Source: Streptomyces sp. NBC_00878
Lineage (GTDB): Bacteria > Actinomycetota > Actinomycetes > Streptomycetales > Streptomycetaceae
Assembly: GCF_026341515.1 (NCBI RefSeq)
Contig: NZ_JAPEOK010000001.1
Span: forward strand, 2,542,001 to 2,606,000
Direction of reading: 5' to 3'
Length of the DNA: 64,000 nt
Position numbers and translations under genes: made by a program. The stretch's first letter is position 1. Each line of letters opens with the position of its first letter. Positions 28,401-37,993 of this stretch are shown here, piece by piece. The notes below the pieces were generated by a model. That model had not been told where the DNA came from and ran no database searches. It saw nothing but the letters and a program-made list of their open reading frames with translations.

Positions 28401-28683
28401 TGAAGCCGCGGATACGGGTCGCGTCGTACTGGTAGCCGCCGGGCGCGGCCGTGCGGGTCGCGTCGCCGCGGGTGTTCTCGGGGCTCCACGAGAGCATGCC
28501 GAAGGGCACGACGGCGCCCGGGAAGACATTGCCGCCGTTTCTGGTGCCGATGAGCGGGTTGACGTACGGGGTGGGGTCCTTGATGAGGTCCGGTCCTGGT
28601 GGGGGTGCGGCCAGGGCCGGGGTGGCGCCGCCGCCGATGGTCAGGGCGACGGCTAGAAGCACGGATGACGGACGGAAACGCAT
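25402..28683 (-). CDS. Secreted GH92 alpha-mannosidase, second type
   Basis: About 1093 residues from ATG 28683, behind GGAGG. Signal peptide [18 protein letters not shown] ... ALA. The GH92 core begins [20 protein letters not shown], with [37 protein letters not shown] and the signature [21 protein letters not shown]. The C-terminus adds an NEW3-like Ig domain ([19 protein letters not shown]) and a distal beta domain. Domain order differs from the neighbouring GH92, so the pair is not a recent tandem duplication. Two GACAACGTTGTC-type sites lie upstream, implying co-regulation. Confidence 0.92.
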   Translation of the reverse strand: [1093 protein letters not shown]

Positions 28684-28834
28684 GACGCGGCCCCTCCTCC
28701 TTCGGACGGGTCGCGCACCACAGGTCGCACAAGCCGCAGGGACAGTAGCGTGCCGCACCTGTACCACGGAAGACCGCCTGGCGGACGAGAGGCGTGCACG
28801 GCCGACACTCGGACGGCTCAATCCCAACTGGTTT

Positions 28835-28891
28835 GACAGCGTTGTCTGTTAGAGGAGTAGAGTCGTGCGCAGACCACTCGACAACGTTGTC
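28835..28891. promoter_or_regulatory. Two operators upstream of the second GH92 gene
   Basis: GACAGCGTTGTC (28835-28846) and GACAACGTTGTC (28880-28891), centres 45 bp apart. The second is identical to the operator of the other GH92 gene. Spacing suggests cooperative or looping repression. Confidence 0.7.
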
Positions 28892-28954
28892 GCGCCCCCT
28901 GGTCCGCACAAGCCACGTTCCATCCGGGCAGACTTCCCCCAACCTGCCCGGCTC

Positions 28955-28987
28955 GCGGACCCGGTGGATTACGGCCACCGGGTCCGC
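28955..28987. terminator. Terminator of the AA10 gene
   Basis: GCGGACCCGGTGG-ATTACGG-CCACCGGGTCCGC, a perfect 13-bp stem with 7-nt loop, past the AA10 stop on the minus strand. Confidence 0.8.
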
Positions 28988-29036
28988 CCCGAGCAGGGGA
29001 TGCTCACACGCAGAGTTGCGACGGCTCGTGACCGGC

Positions 29037-30194
29037 TCAGCCCGGCCGGCACGCGAGGGCGGTCGCCGTATCACCTCCGGAACCCTGGACGACGTACCCG
29101 AACGAGGCGCTCTCCCCTGGGTCGAGCGACCCGTTCCAGTCGGCGTTGTGGACCATCACGTTCTGACCGCTGTAGGTGGCACTGCCGCTCCAGAGGCTGG
29201 CGACGGACTGCCCGCCCGGCAGGGTCCAGTCGACCATCCAGCCGAGCATCGGCACGGCTCCCGTGTTGGTGACGGTGACCTCGGACTGGTAGCCGCCGGA
29301 CCAACTGCCCGTCGTACGGCGGGTCGCGGAGCAGGCGCCGGGCGGAGGCTCGGTCGGGGGGTTGCCCGGGTCGTGGATGCCCGTCACCTCTCCGTTGCCG
29401 CCGTCGAAGACGATGTCGGAACAGGAGTAGAAGGTCTCCGCGCTGTCCGAACGCTGCCAGACCATGTAGATCAGGTGGCGCCCCGACTTGCCGGCGGGGA
29501 GCCTGCCGGACCAGGAGTAGTTCGCCTCGACCGTGCCCGGGGAGCCGTTGAGCGGCGGGTGGTCGACGCTCAGGAACGGCTGCGCCTCCATGTCGTTCCA
29601 GGTGAGCGGCTTGGTCGGGTCGAAGCCGTCCTTGGTGAGGTAGACGTAGAACCAACCCGGGTGCGCGGCCCAGGCGTTGTAGGAGAAGTCGACGGTCGCA
29701 CCCGAGGTCAGGTGGGTCAACGGCCAGTCGGCACTCGGGGAGTTGAAGCCCGTGAAGTTGGTGTTGCCGCCGCTGCACAGTTCGCCGTCGGGCACGAACC
29801 CACGGGTGCGGCCCGCGCCGTCGGAGCGGAGTACCGAGAACCAGTTGTAGAACGGGGTCGTGCCGCTGACCTGCTGCGCCTTCTTGCAGGCCGGGTTGAT
29901 CGGTTTGATCTCACCGGTGGCGGTGAGCCCGTCCTGCCAGCACAAGAAGGTGCGGCTGCCGGGCTTCATGGGGGTGCCGTGGGCCTGCGCCTCACTCCCT
30001 GCCGAGACGACCAGCCCGAGGACCGGGACCGTGACGACCAGGGCCAGCAGGATGAGGAGGAGGGCTCTGCCGCGGGCGGGGAGCGGTAATCGGCGCGGCG
30101 GCCGTGGAGGGGGTGTTGGAGCGGGCGATGGAGCAGGTGGTGGACCAGGTGGTGGATCAGGGGTTGGATCAGGGGTTGGAGTTGTTAGGATCAT
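29037..30194 (-). CDS. Secreted AA10 lytic polysaccharide monooxygenase with CBM2
   Basis: A 385-residue copper enzyme. After the signal segment the mature chain should start HGTPMKPGSRTFLC, whose N-terminal His forms the copper brace with the His of NAWAAHPGWFYVYL. The AA10 domain spans about residues 70-270 and a CBM2 of about 100 residues ends the chain (GSWSGGYQSEVTVTN ... GSLDPGESASFGYVV). This architecture is usual for cellulose-active enzymes. The N-terminus is odd: about 40 residues of Pro/Thr/Asp repeats before the membrane segment. Codon 36 is TTA (30087-30089), implying bldA-dependent translation. A CebR box lies about 215 bp upstream. Confidence 0.9.
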   Translation of the reverse strand: MILTTPTPDPTPDPPPGPPPAPSPAPTPPPRPPRRLPLPARGRALLLILLALVVTVPVLGLVVSAGSEAQAHGTPMKPGSRTFLCWQDGLTATGEIKPINPACKKAQQVSGTTPFYNWFSVLRSDGAGRTRGFVPDGELCSGGNTNFTGFNSPSADWPLTHLTSGATVDFSYNAWAAHPGWFYVYLTKDGFDPTKPLTWNDMEAQPFLSVDHPPLNGSPGTVEANYSWSGRLPAGKSGRHLIYMVWQRSDSAETFYSCSDIVFDGGNGEVTGIHDPGNPPTEPPPGACSATRRTTGSWSGGYQSEVTVTNTGAVPMLGWMVDWTLPGGQSVASLWSGSATYSGQNVMVHNADWNGSLDPGESASFGYVVQGSGGDTATALACRPG

Positions 30195-30290
30195 GACAGA
30201 TCTACCCGTCCCTTCGTTCAGGGGCCGTGTGATGTCGGTTCGATGCCGTTGTCGGTGCGATGCCGATGCCGGTGTCGTGTCGGCGCAGTG

Positions 30291-30347
30291 TCCGTGTGCG
30301 GACGGCGGGGTCCGTGTGCGGACGGCGGGGTCCGTGTGCGGACGGCG
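30291..30347. repeat. 20-bp tandem repeat in the AA10 upstream region
   Basis: TCCGTGTGCGGACGGCGGGG is present as two full copies (30291-30310, 30311-30330) and one partial copy (30331-30347), between the CebR box and the AA10 start. Confidence 0.85.
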
Positions 30348-30410
30348 GCGTTCATGAGCTGATGCGCGAGGCGGGAGCGAGCCCGCGGGCGGGTTCCGGT
30401 CCACCCGGAA

Positions 30411-30424
30411 TGGGAGCGCTCCCA
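30411..30424. promoter_or_regulatory. CebR operator
   Basis: TGGGAGCGCTCCCA is the exact consensus 14-bp palindrome bound by CebR, the cellobiose-responsive repressor of Streptomyces cellulolytic genes. It lies upstream of the cellulose-type AA10 gene. Confidence 0.9.
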
Positions 30425-30477
30425 CCTCACGTGGTTCTGAAGTTAGCGCGGACCGGTACACCTGTAAACGGCTGACG

Positions 30478-30520
30478 CGCGAGGGCCGCGCCCGGGTGGG
30501 TGCGGCGTGCGGCCCTCGCG
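30478..30520. terminator. Hairpin downstream of the histidine kinase gene
   Basis: CGCGAGGGCCGC (30478-30489) and GCGGCCCTCGCG (30509-30520), a perfect 12-bp stem with a 19-nt loop. Confidence 0.6.
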
Positions 30521-30533
30521 ATGCCGGAGAACG

Positions 30534-30580
30534 ACGAGGAACGGCGGGGAACGACGGGGAACGACGGGGAACGACGAGGT
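30534..30580. repeat. 11-bp tandem repeats between kinase and AA10 promoter
   Basis: About four copies of an ACGACGGGGA-type unit run in tandem in a 460-bp gap that otherwise holds only the CebR box, the hairpin and the 20-bp repeat. Confidence 0.75.
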
Positions 30581-30658
30581 GTGTCACCGGTGGTGAAGTG
30601 AGGTGACGTCTGGACGACTGGGGAATCCGCGACCACGGAGCGTGAACGGCCTGTCCGG

Positions 30659-32320
30659 TCAAGGCTGTTCGCTGCCGCACGCCCCGAGGGCCAGGCCCGT
30701 CCGGGGCGCACCCGAAGCCGAGGCCGAGGGTGTGGGCGAGGGCGAGGGCGCACCCGAAGCCGTGGGCGCAGGCGAGGACGCTGACGAGGACGAGGACGAG
30801 GGCGCGGGCGCGGGCGGCAGCGTCAGGGTGAACTCGGTGCGGCCCGGCTCGCTCGCGACCCCGATACGGCCCCCGTGCGCCTCCGTGATCGCCTCCGCGA
30901 TGGCCAGGCCCAGGCCGGAGCCGCCGTCCTGGGCGGACACGCGGGAGCGGGAGGCGTCGGCGCGGGTGAAGCGCTCGAAGACCCTGGGGAGCAGTGCGGG
31001 CGGGATACCCGGGCCGTCGTCGCGCACCCGGATGACACAGTGCTCGTCCGTTGCCTCGACCGAGGCCACGACGGTCGTGCCCACAGGCGTGTGCACACGC
31101 GCGTTGGCCAACAGGTTGGCCACCACCCGGCGCAGCCGCGTCTCGTCGCCGACGACCAGCGCCGGAGCGTCGGGGAAGGGCGCCAACTGCCAGCCGTGGC
31201 CGTCCCCGGCGGCCCGCGCGTCCCACACCGCCTCGGCGACCAGGACCGCGAGATCCACCTCGGCGGAGTGCAGCGGCCGTCCCTCGTCGAGCCGGGCGAG
31301 CAGCAGCAGGTCCTCCACGAGGCCCGTCATACGGGCCGACTCCGCGGAGACCTGCCGCCAGGCCAGCACCGGTTCGATCCGCCCGGTGCCGCGGTTCATC
31401 AGTTCCGCGTATCCAGCGATCGACGCGAGCGGCGTACGGAGTTCGTGGCTGGCGTCGGCGAGGAAGCGGCGCATGCGTTCCTCGCCGCGCCGGCGTTCGG
31501 CGAGGGAGGACTCGACGTGGTCGATCATGCGGTTGAGCGCCGCGCCCACCTGGCCGGCCTCACTGCCCGGGTCGGTGTCCCGTTCGGGTACGCGGGTGAG
31601 ACCGGCGACCTCGCCGCGGTCCAGCGGAGAGCGGGAGACCTCGACCGCGGTGGCGGCGACCCGCCCCAGCGGCCGGAGCTGACGCCGGATGACGACGGCA
31701 CAGACGCAGCCCGCGGCGGTGAGCCCGACGGCGGCGACCACCGCCTCCACCACGACCAGACCCCGGATCATGTCCTGCACGTCGTCCATCGGCAGTCCGG
31801 TGAGGACGGCGTGCCCGCTGCCGCTGAGGGCGGTGACCCGGTAGGTGCCGAGGCCGGGCACGGTCCGGGTGTGCAGGGAGCCGTCGGCCGGGATGCCGGC
31901 GAGGACGGCGCGTTGCGCGGCACTGAGATCCCGCGGTTCGCCGCCCGGGCGGACGACCCGGGCCGCGGAGACGTCCCCGTCGTCGAGCCGGGCGGCGATC
32001 GTACCGGCGGCCTGCCCCTGCTCGCTGAGGAACGCCAGGTCCGTCTCGATGCCCGGCCCGACCCGGACCCCGCCCTGACTCCGCTCAGCCGCGTTGGTCA
32101 CGCGCTGGTCCAAGTCCCCCAGCAGATAGGCGCGTTGGACGAAGAAGACGGTGAGCGCCATGGCCACGCACACGGCGACGAGGGTGACGCCGATGAACAG
32201 CAGAAGGCGGGCCCGCAGCGAGCGCCCCCACAGGGAGGGGCTCCACAGGGAGGGGCTCCGCGGGGAACGGCTCCGCGGCGCAGGGCTCCGTGACGACCCT
32301 CCGGGCAGGCGCGGGCTCAT
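30659..32320 (-). CDS. Sensor histidine kinase (OmpR-class), orphaned
   Basis: A 553-residue membrane kinase. A first transmembrane helix at about 36-62 (LLLFIGVTLVAVCVAMALTV) is followed by an extracytoplasmic sensor of about 120 residues and a second helix (VVVEAVVAAVGLTAAGCVC). Then come HAMP, the H-box with phospho-acceptor His (FLADASHELRTPLASIAGY), and the N and G boxes (VVANLLANARVHTP, VRDDGPGIP, GGSGLGLAI). A low-complexity Ser/Pro/Ala tail ends it. It overlaps by ATGA a partner response-regulator gene that is internally deleted, so it has no local output protein. Confidence 0.92.
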   Translation of the reverse strand: MSPRLPGGSSRSPAPRSRSPRSPSLWSPSLWGRSLRARLLLFIGVTLVAVCVAMALTVFFVQRAYLLGDLDQRVTNAAERSQGGVRVGPGIETDLAFLSEQGQAAGTIAARLDDGDVSAARVVRPGGEPRDLSAAQRAVLAGIPADGSLHTRTVPGLGTYRVTALSGSGHAVLTGLPMDDVQDMIRGLVVVEAVVAAVGLTAAGCVCAVVIRRQLRPLGRVAATAVEVSRSPLDRGEVAGLTRVPERDTDPGSEAGQVGAALNRMIDHVESSLAERRRGEERMRRFLADASHELRTPLASIAGYAELMNRGTGRIEPVLAWRQVSAESARMTGLVEDLLLLARLDEGRPLHSAEVDLAVLVAEAVWDARAAGDGHGWQLAPFPDAPALVVGDETRLRRVVANLLANARVHTPVGTTVVASVEATDEHCVIRVRDDGPGIPPALLPRVFERFTRADASRSRVSAQDGGSGLGLAIAEAITEAHGGRIGVASEPGRTEFTLTLPPAPAPSSSSSSASSPAPTASGAPSPSPTPSASASGAPRTGLALGACGSEQP

Positions 32321-32484
32321 CTCCCGTCCTCCCCGGGCCCGATGGCGTACCCCAGACCCTCGACGGCGTGGGTCATCCGCGACCGTCCCCTGCCCAGCTC
32401 CCGGCGGAGGCTGGAGGAGGGCCTGAGGCCGGGTTCGTCGTCGACGATCAGCACACGGACGTGCTCGCTACGGATGCCAGACAT
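32317..32484 (-). pseudogene. Response regulator with a large internal deletion
   Basis: A 55-codon frame fuses the start of an OmpR-type receiver (VRVLIVDDEPGL) to the end of its winged-helix domain (LGRGRSRMTHAVEGLGYAI, compare the usual RMIHTVRGVGYVLR). About 170 residues, including the phospho-acceptor Asp and the recognition helix, are gone. The reading frame stays open to a stop that overlaps the kinase start, so the deletion left coupling intact. Confidence 0.85.
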
Positions 32485-32644
32485 GTCTTGATCCTGTCCC
32501 GGTTCGCTGGCAGAACCCTGTGTTCCGCCTGAGGCGCAGCCGTGTGACCTGGTGGATCCGGGCAGACGGCACCCCGCTCCCGGGCGTAGTGCACCCGCCA
32601 ACTCCCTTGACCGAAAAGGACATTGACACTCCCAGGTCACAGCA

Positions 32645-32680
32645 GAGGGCCGCACCCCCGTCTCCGGGAGTGCGGCCCTC
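32645..32680. terminator. acnA terminator
   Basis: GAGGGCCGCAC and GTGCGGCCCTC form a perfect 11-bp stem with a 14-nt loop, 87 bp past the acnA stop. Confidence 0.75.
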
Positions 32681-32696
32681 GACCGCCGTACCTGAC

Positions 32697-32766
32697 CACC
32701 TGCTTGCGGTGGCTGTCTGCTCGCGGTGACTGCCCGCTTGCGGTGCCGCTTGCCTACGGTGGCTGC
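32697..32766. repeat. Imperfect GCTTGCGGTG repeats after acnA
   Basis: Four or five imperfect copies of a CTTGCGGTGGCTG-like unit lie between the acnA stop and its terminator. No gene is seen in 32485-32766. Confidence 0.6.
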
Positions 32767-35499
<2,733 letters not shown>

Positions 35500-35551
35500 T
35501 CATGTGCGCGTACCACCGCATCCTGCCGCCACGCCCCCTTGGCCGATCCGC

Positions 35552-35570
35552 TAAGGTAAGGCTAAGTTAG
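35552..35570. promoter_or_regulatory. Iron-box-like site upstream of acnA
   Basis: TAAGGTAAGGCTAAGTTAG matches 16 of 19 positions of the IdeR/DmdR1 consensus TWAGGTWAGSCTWACCTWA. It sits 68-86 bp before the acnA start. Confidence 0.55.
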
Positions 35571-35613
35571 GTAACCCTTACCGGTCCGGGCGACTGCGGC
35601 ACGCCTCGGCAGA

Positions 35614-35631
35614 TATCTCGATGTCGAGATA
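35614..35631. promoter_or_regulatory. TATCTCGA-TG-TCGAGATA palindrome upstream of acnA
   Basis: An 8+2+8 perfect dyad about 130 bp before the acnA start. MarR-family TamR is known to act on the S. coelicolor aconitase gene and such proteins use 18-bp dyads of this kind; assignment here is inference. Confidence 0.5.
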
Positions 35632-35656
35632 ACTCTAGTACATGACCGCTGGACGG

Positions 35657-36093
35657 TCATGTCCGGAGGGTGTTTGTGCTGATCGTCGGCGTCAAGATGT
35701 CGATGCTCAGGGTGGCTTTGTCGGTGCGTCTGTCGATTTTGAGGCTTTTGTAGGCGTAGCGGGACAGGGCGCGCTTGACCGCGCGGGGGCTGACGCGTAG
35801 GCGTCGGGCGGGCATGAGCCGGTCCAGTACGGCCCGGCCGATCGCGCCGACGAGGTCGATCACGGTGTCGGCAATGACACCGGCGGCCTGGATGACCTGA
35901 TCGCGAGCGGTTTCCAGGGAAGAGTTCCAGAGACGCTACGCACGGTGATCATGGTGTCGGCGAGGTCGAAGAAGGCGTCGATGACAGCACCCCGGCGCTT
36001 GCGGATGCGGGCGACCGGGCAGCCACCTTTCTGCCGTGGGGCAAGCGGATCCGGGCCGAGCCGGATCTGTGACGAGCCGCCCCGACAGGACAT
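35657..36093 (-). pseudogene. IS4-type transposase remnant, deleted and frameshifted
   Basis: The downstream part reads ARDQVIQAAGVIADTVIDL, then GAIGRAVLDRLMPARRLRVS and a basic tail, which I recognise as the C-terminus of a Streptomyces IS4-like transposase. An upstream part in another frame (AFFDLADTMITVRSV) looks like a different transposase segment. The two are joined by a deletion and frameshift. No terminal repeats were found. Located between acnA and the B-lectin gene. Confidence 0.6.
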
Positions 36094-36141
36094 GCTTTAT
36101 GGTTCGACTACATTTGGATCAGGCCATGAGCGGGGAGTCCC

Positions 36142-37113
36142 ATGTCCGGTTCGTCCGGGTCGATATCAGGCGACGATGCCGCATCGGGGTCACGTGTTCC
36201 CCTGCCTCGCCGGGGAACACCGTCGGCCCCGAGCGAGTCCACCGGCGCCGTGCCGTCGGCAGGCACTGAACCCACCGTCCGCAAGAGGACGTTGGACGCC
36301 TCGGAACGGGCCAGGATCGAGCAGTCCCTACGGGCCGTGGCCGGCGCGGGCAAGGCACCCGACACCCCGAGCCCCGAAGTGACCCCCTCCGCACCGGAGT
36401 TCACGGGGACCGCCCGGCCGTCGGTCAAGGGCGGACCACCCCGGAGGCGTACCCGCGCGCTACTGGTGGCCGTGGCGGGCACGGTGATCCTCGCCGCGAT
36501 CCCGCTGCTCTTCGTCAACTGGGGCCACGGGAGCTCCGCCGCACCGGCCGTCGACAACCAGAACACGGACCTTCCGGACTACTTGCTCCCCGGACAGCCG
36601 TCGGCGTCGCCGTCCACCCTGGTCAGCGGCGGCGCGAAGGATCCCTCCGCGCCCGTCTCTCCGGGCGGGTCCGCGACAGGGGAACCGCATGACGGCCATG
36701 GGCTCACCCGGAAGCCGTCCGCGCCGGGCCGGACGGTCGAGCCGTCAACCACGTCGGGGACGACGCCGACCCCGACCCACCGCCCGGCGCCGCTGGCGGT
36801 GCCCAGTACCCGGGCCATGAACCCCGGGGACTCGATCGTCAACGGCCCGACCACCCTGACGTTCTCCTCGGGCGGGAACCTCGTCGTGACTTACAACGGC
36901 GCCGTCACGTGGTCCAGCGGTACGACGAGCGTAGGCGCCAGGGCCGTCTTCCAGAGCGACGGCAACTTCGTCGTCTACAAACAGGACTCCTCGACCGCCT
37001 GGTCCACCCGCACCGACGGCCACGACGGAGCGGTCCTCATGATCGGCAGCAACGGAAACCTGTACATCGAATACCGGAACACCGTCCTCTGGCAGGGCGG
37101 CCCGGGGAGTTGA
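36142..37113 (+). CDS. Membrane-anchored B-lectin (bulb-type) domain protein
   Basis: 323 residues. A cytosolic, charged N-terminus of about 105 residues (VRKRTLDASERARIEQSLRA) is followed by one transmembrane helix (ALLVAVAGTVILAAIPLLFV), a Pro/Ser/Thr-rich linker and an extracellular B-lectin domain at about 225-320. The lectin has three beta repeats with the mannose-site pattern degenerate in places: GGNLVVTYNGAVTWSSG, QSDGNFVVYKQDSSTAW, GSNGNLYIEYRNTVLWQ. The N-terminal segment may contact a cytosolic partner. ATG 36142 follows GGGAG. Alone between an IS remnant and a truncated regulator. Confidence 0.8.
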   Translation: MSGSSGSISGDDAASGSRVPLPRRGTPSAPSESTGAVPSAGTEPTVRKRTLDASERARIEQSLRAVAGAGKAPDTPSPEVTPSAPEFTGTARPSVKGGPPRRRTRALLVAVAGTVILAAIPLLFVNWGHGSSAAPAVDNQNTDLPDYLLPGQPSASPSTLVSGGAKDPSAPVSPGGSATGEPHDGHGLTRKPSAPGRTVEPSTTSGTTPTPTHRPAPLAVPSTRAMNPGDSIVNGPTTLTFSSGGNLVVTYNGAVTWSSGTTSVGARAVFQSDGNFVVYKQDSSTAWSTRTDGHDGAVLMIGSNGNLYIEYRNTVLWQGGPGS

Positions 37114-37216
37114 CCCGCAGGGCGAGCGGACCAGGGCCGCGCTGGATTTCGTTTGCGCATGCTTTCGTACGTTCGCGCATGTCCTCGTACCATCGTGCAT
37201 GTCCCCGGGACCCCGC

Positions 37217-37545
37217 CTACCCTCCCGGTGTCACCAGGCCCGTCTCGTAGGCGATCACGACCGCCTGTGCTCGGCTGTCCAGGTTCAGCTTGGTCATGGT
37301 GCGGTTGAGGTGGGTCTTGACCGTTGCTTCGCTGATGGAGAGCCGGTCGGCGATCTGTGGGTTGGACAGGCCGCGGGCGATGAGTTTGAGGACTTCTGCC
37401 TCGCGGGACGTCAACGTGCCGAGGTCCGGCAGGGGTTGGGTGGCCGGCGCGGAGCGGGCCCGGTGAGCGAAGGCTTCGACCAGGCGCCGGGTCACGCTGG
37501 GGGGCGAAGAGGGCGTCACCGCCGGCGACTGGCCGCCGGTGGAGA
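37217..37545 (-). pseudogene. LuxR-type response regulator, C-terminal remnant
   Basis: The LuxR HTH is intact (LTSREAEVLKLIARGLSNPQ, then SEATVKTHLNRTMTKL). The receiver domain is missing. Just upstream, GGDALFAPSVTRRLVEAF would be the normal linker, but a run of six C (about 37501-37506) shifts the frame. The gene is cut at about 37545. Confidence 0.75.
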
Positions 37546-37624
37546 TCAGCACCACGATTGCTCGCCGGGGCCGGAGGATGGTCGTGGAGTGCTACTACGG
37601 CACCATCTGACCGAGTGGTCCGGC

Positions 37625-37658
37625 CGGGGGCCGGCGAGCCGATGCTCGCCGGCCCCCG
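37625..37658. terminator. Strong hairpin upstream of the DUF4236 gene
   Basis: CGGGGGCCGGCGAGC-CGAT-GCTCGCCGGCCCCCG, a perfect 15-bp stem and 4-nt loop. Confidence 0.7.
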
Positions 37659-37726
37659 TTCGGCGTACGCGTCGGCGTACCGGTCGACATTCGGGGTACC
37701 CGGCGTCGGACGACAAGGAGGCACGT

Positions 37727-37930
37727 ATGCCCCTCACATTCCGTAAGAGCTTCCGGATCCTGCCGGGGTTGCGGCTGAACATCAATCGGCGCTCGTGGTC
37801 CATCACCAGCGGCGGCAAGCACGGGCCACGGCGTACGCACAGCAGCTCGGGCCGTCGGACCACCTCGATGGATCTGCCGGGTCCCTTCGGCTGGCGGCGC
37901 ACCACCAGCAAGCGCCCCAAGGGTCACTGA
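37727..37930 (+). CDS. DUF4236 family small protein
   Basis: A 67-residue basic protein: MPLTFRKSFRILPGLRLNIN, then RRSWSITSGGKHGPRRTHSS and SMDLPGPFGWRRT. This matches DUF4236, a short domain of unknown function that often starts larger bacterial proteins. AAGGAGG at 37715-37721 is an excellent ribosome site. Stand-alone here, 63 bp before the HTH-MurA gene on the same strand. Confidence 0.8.
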   Translation: MPLTFRKSFRILPGLRLNINRRSWSITSGGKHGPRRTHSSSGRRTTSMDLPGPFGWRRTTSKRPKGH

Positions 37931-37945
37931 GGGACCGTCACCCAC

Positions 37946-37982
37946 TTGACCCCCTCAAGATGCACCATCTCATATGTGAGAT
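37946..37982 (+). promoter_or_regulatory. Promoter with overlapping palindrome before the HTH-MurA gene
   Basis: TTGACC (37946-37951), 18-bp spacer, TCATAT (37970-37975). ATCTCA-TATG-TGAGAT (37967-37982) overlaps the -10 box, 11 bp before the start codon, so the operator could block the promoter. Confidence 0.6.
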
Positions 37983-37993
37983 AGCCTGCCGCC

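Noticed and set aside
30195..31226. Extension of the AA10 gene to a start near 31226
   Set aside because: It would run through the CebR box, repeats and the histidine kinase gene in antisense; ATG 30194 is the sensible start.
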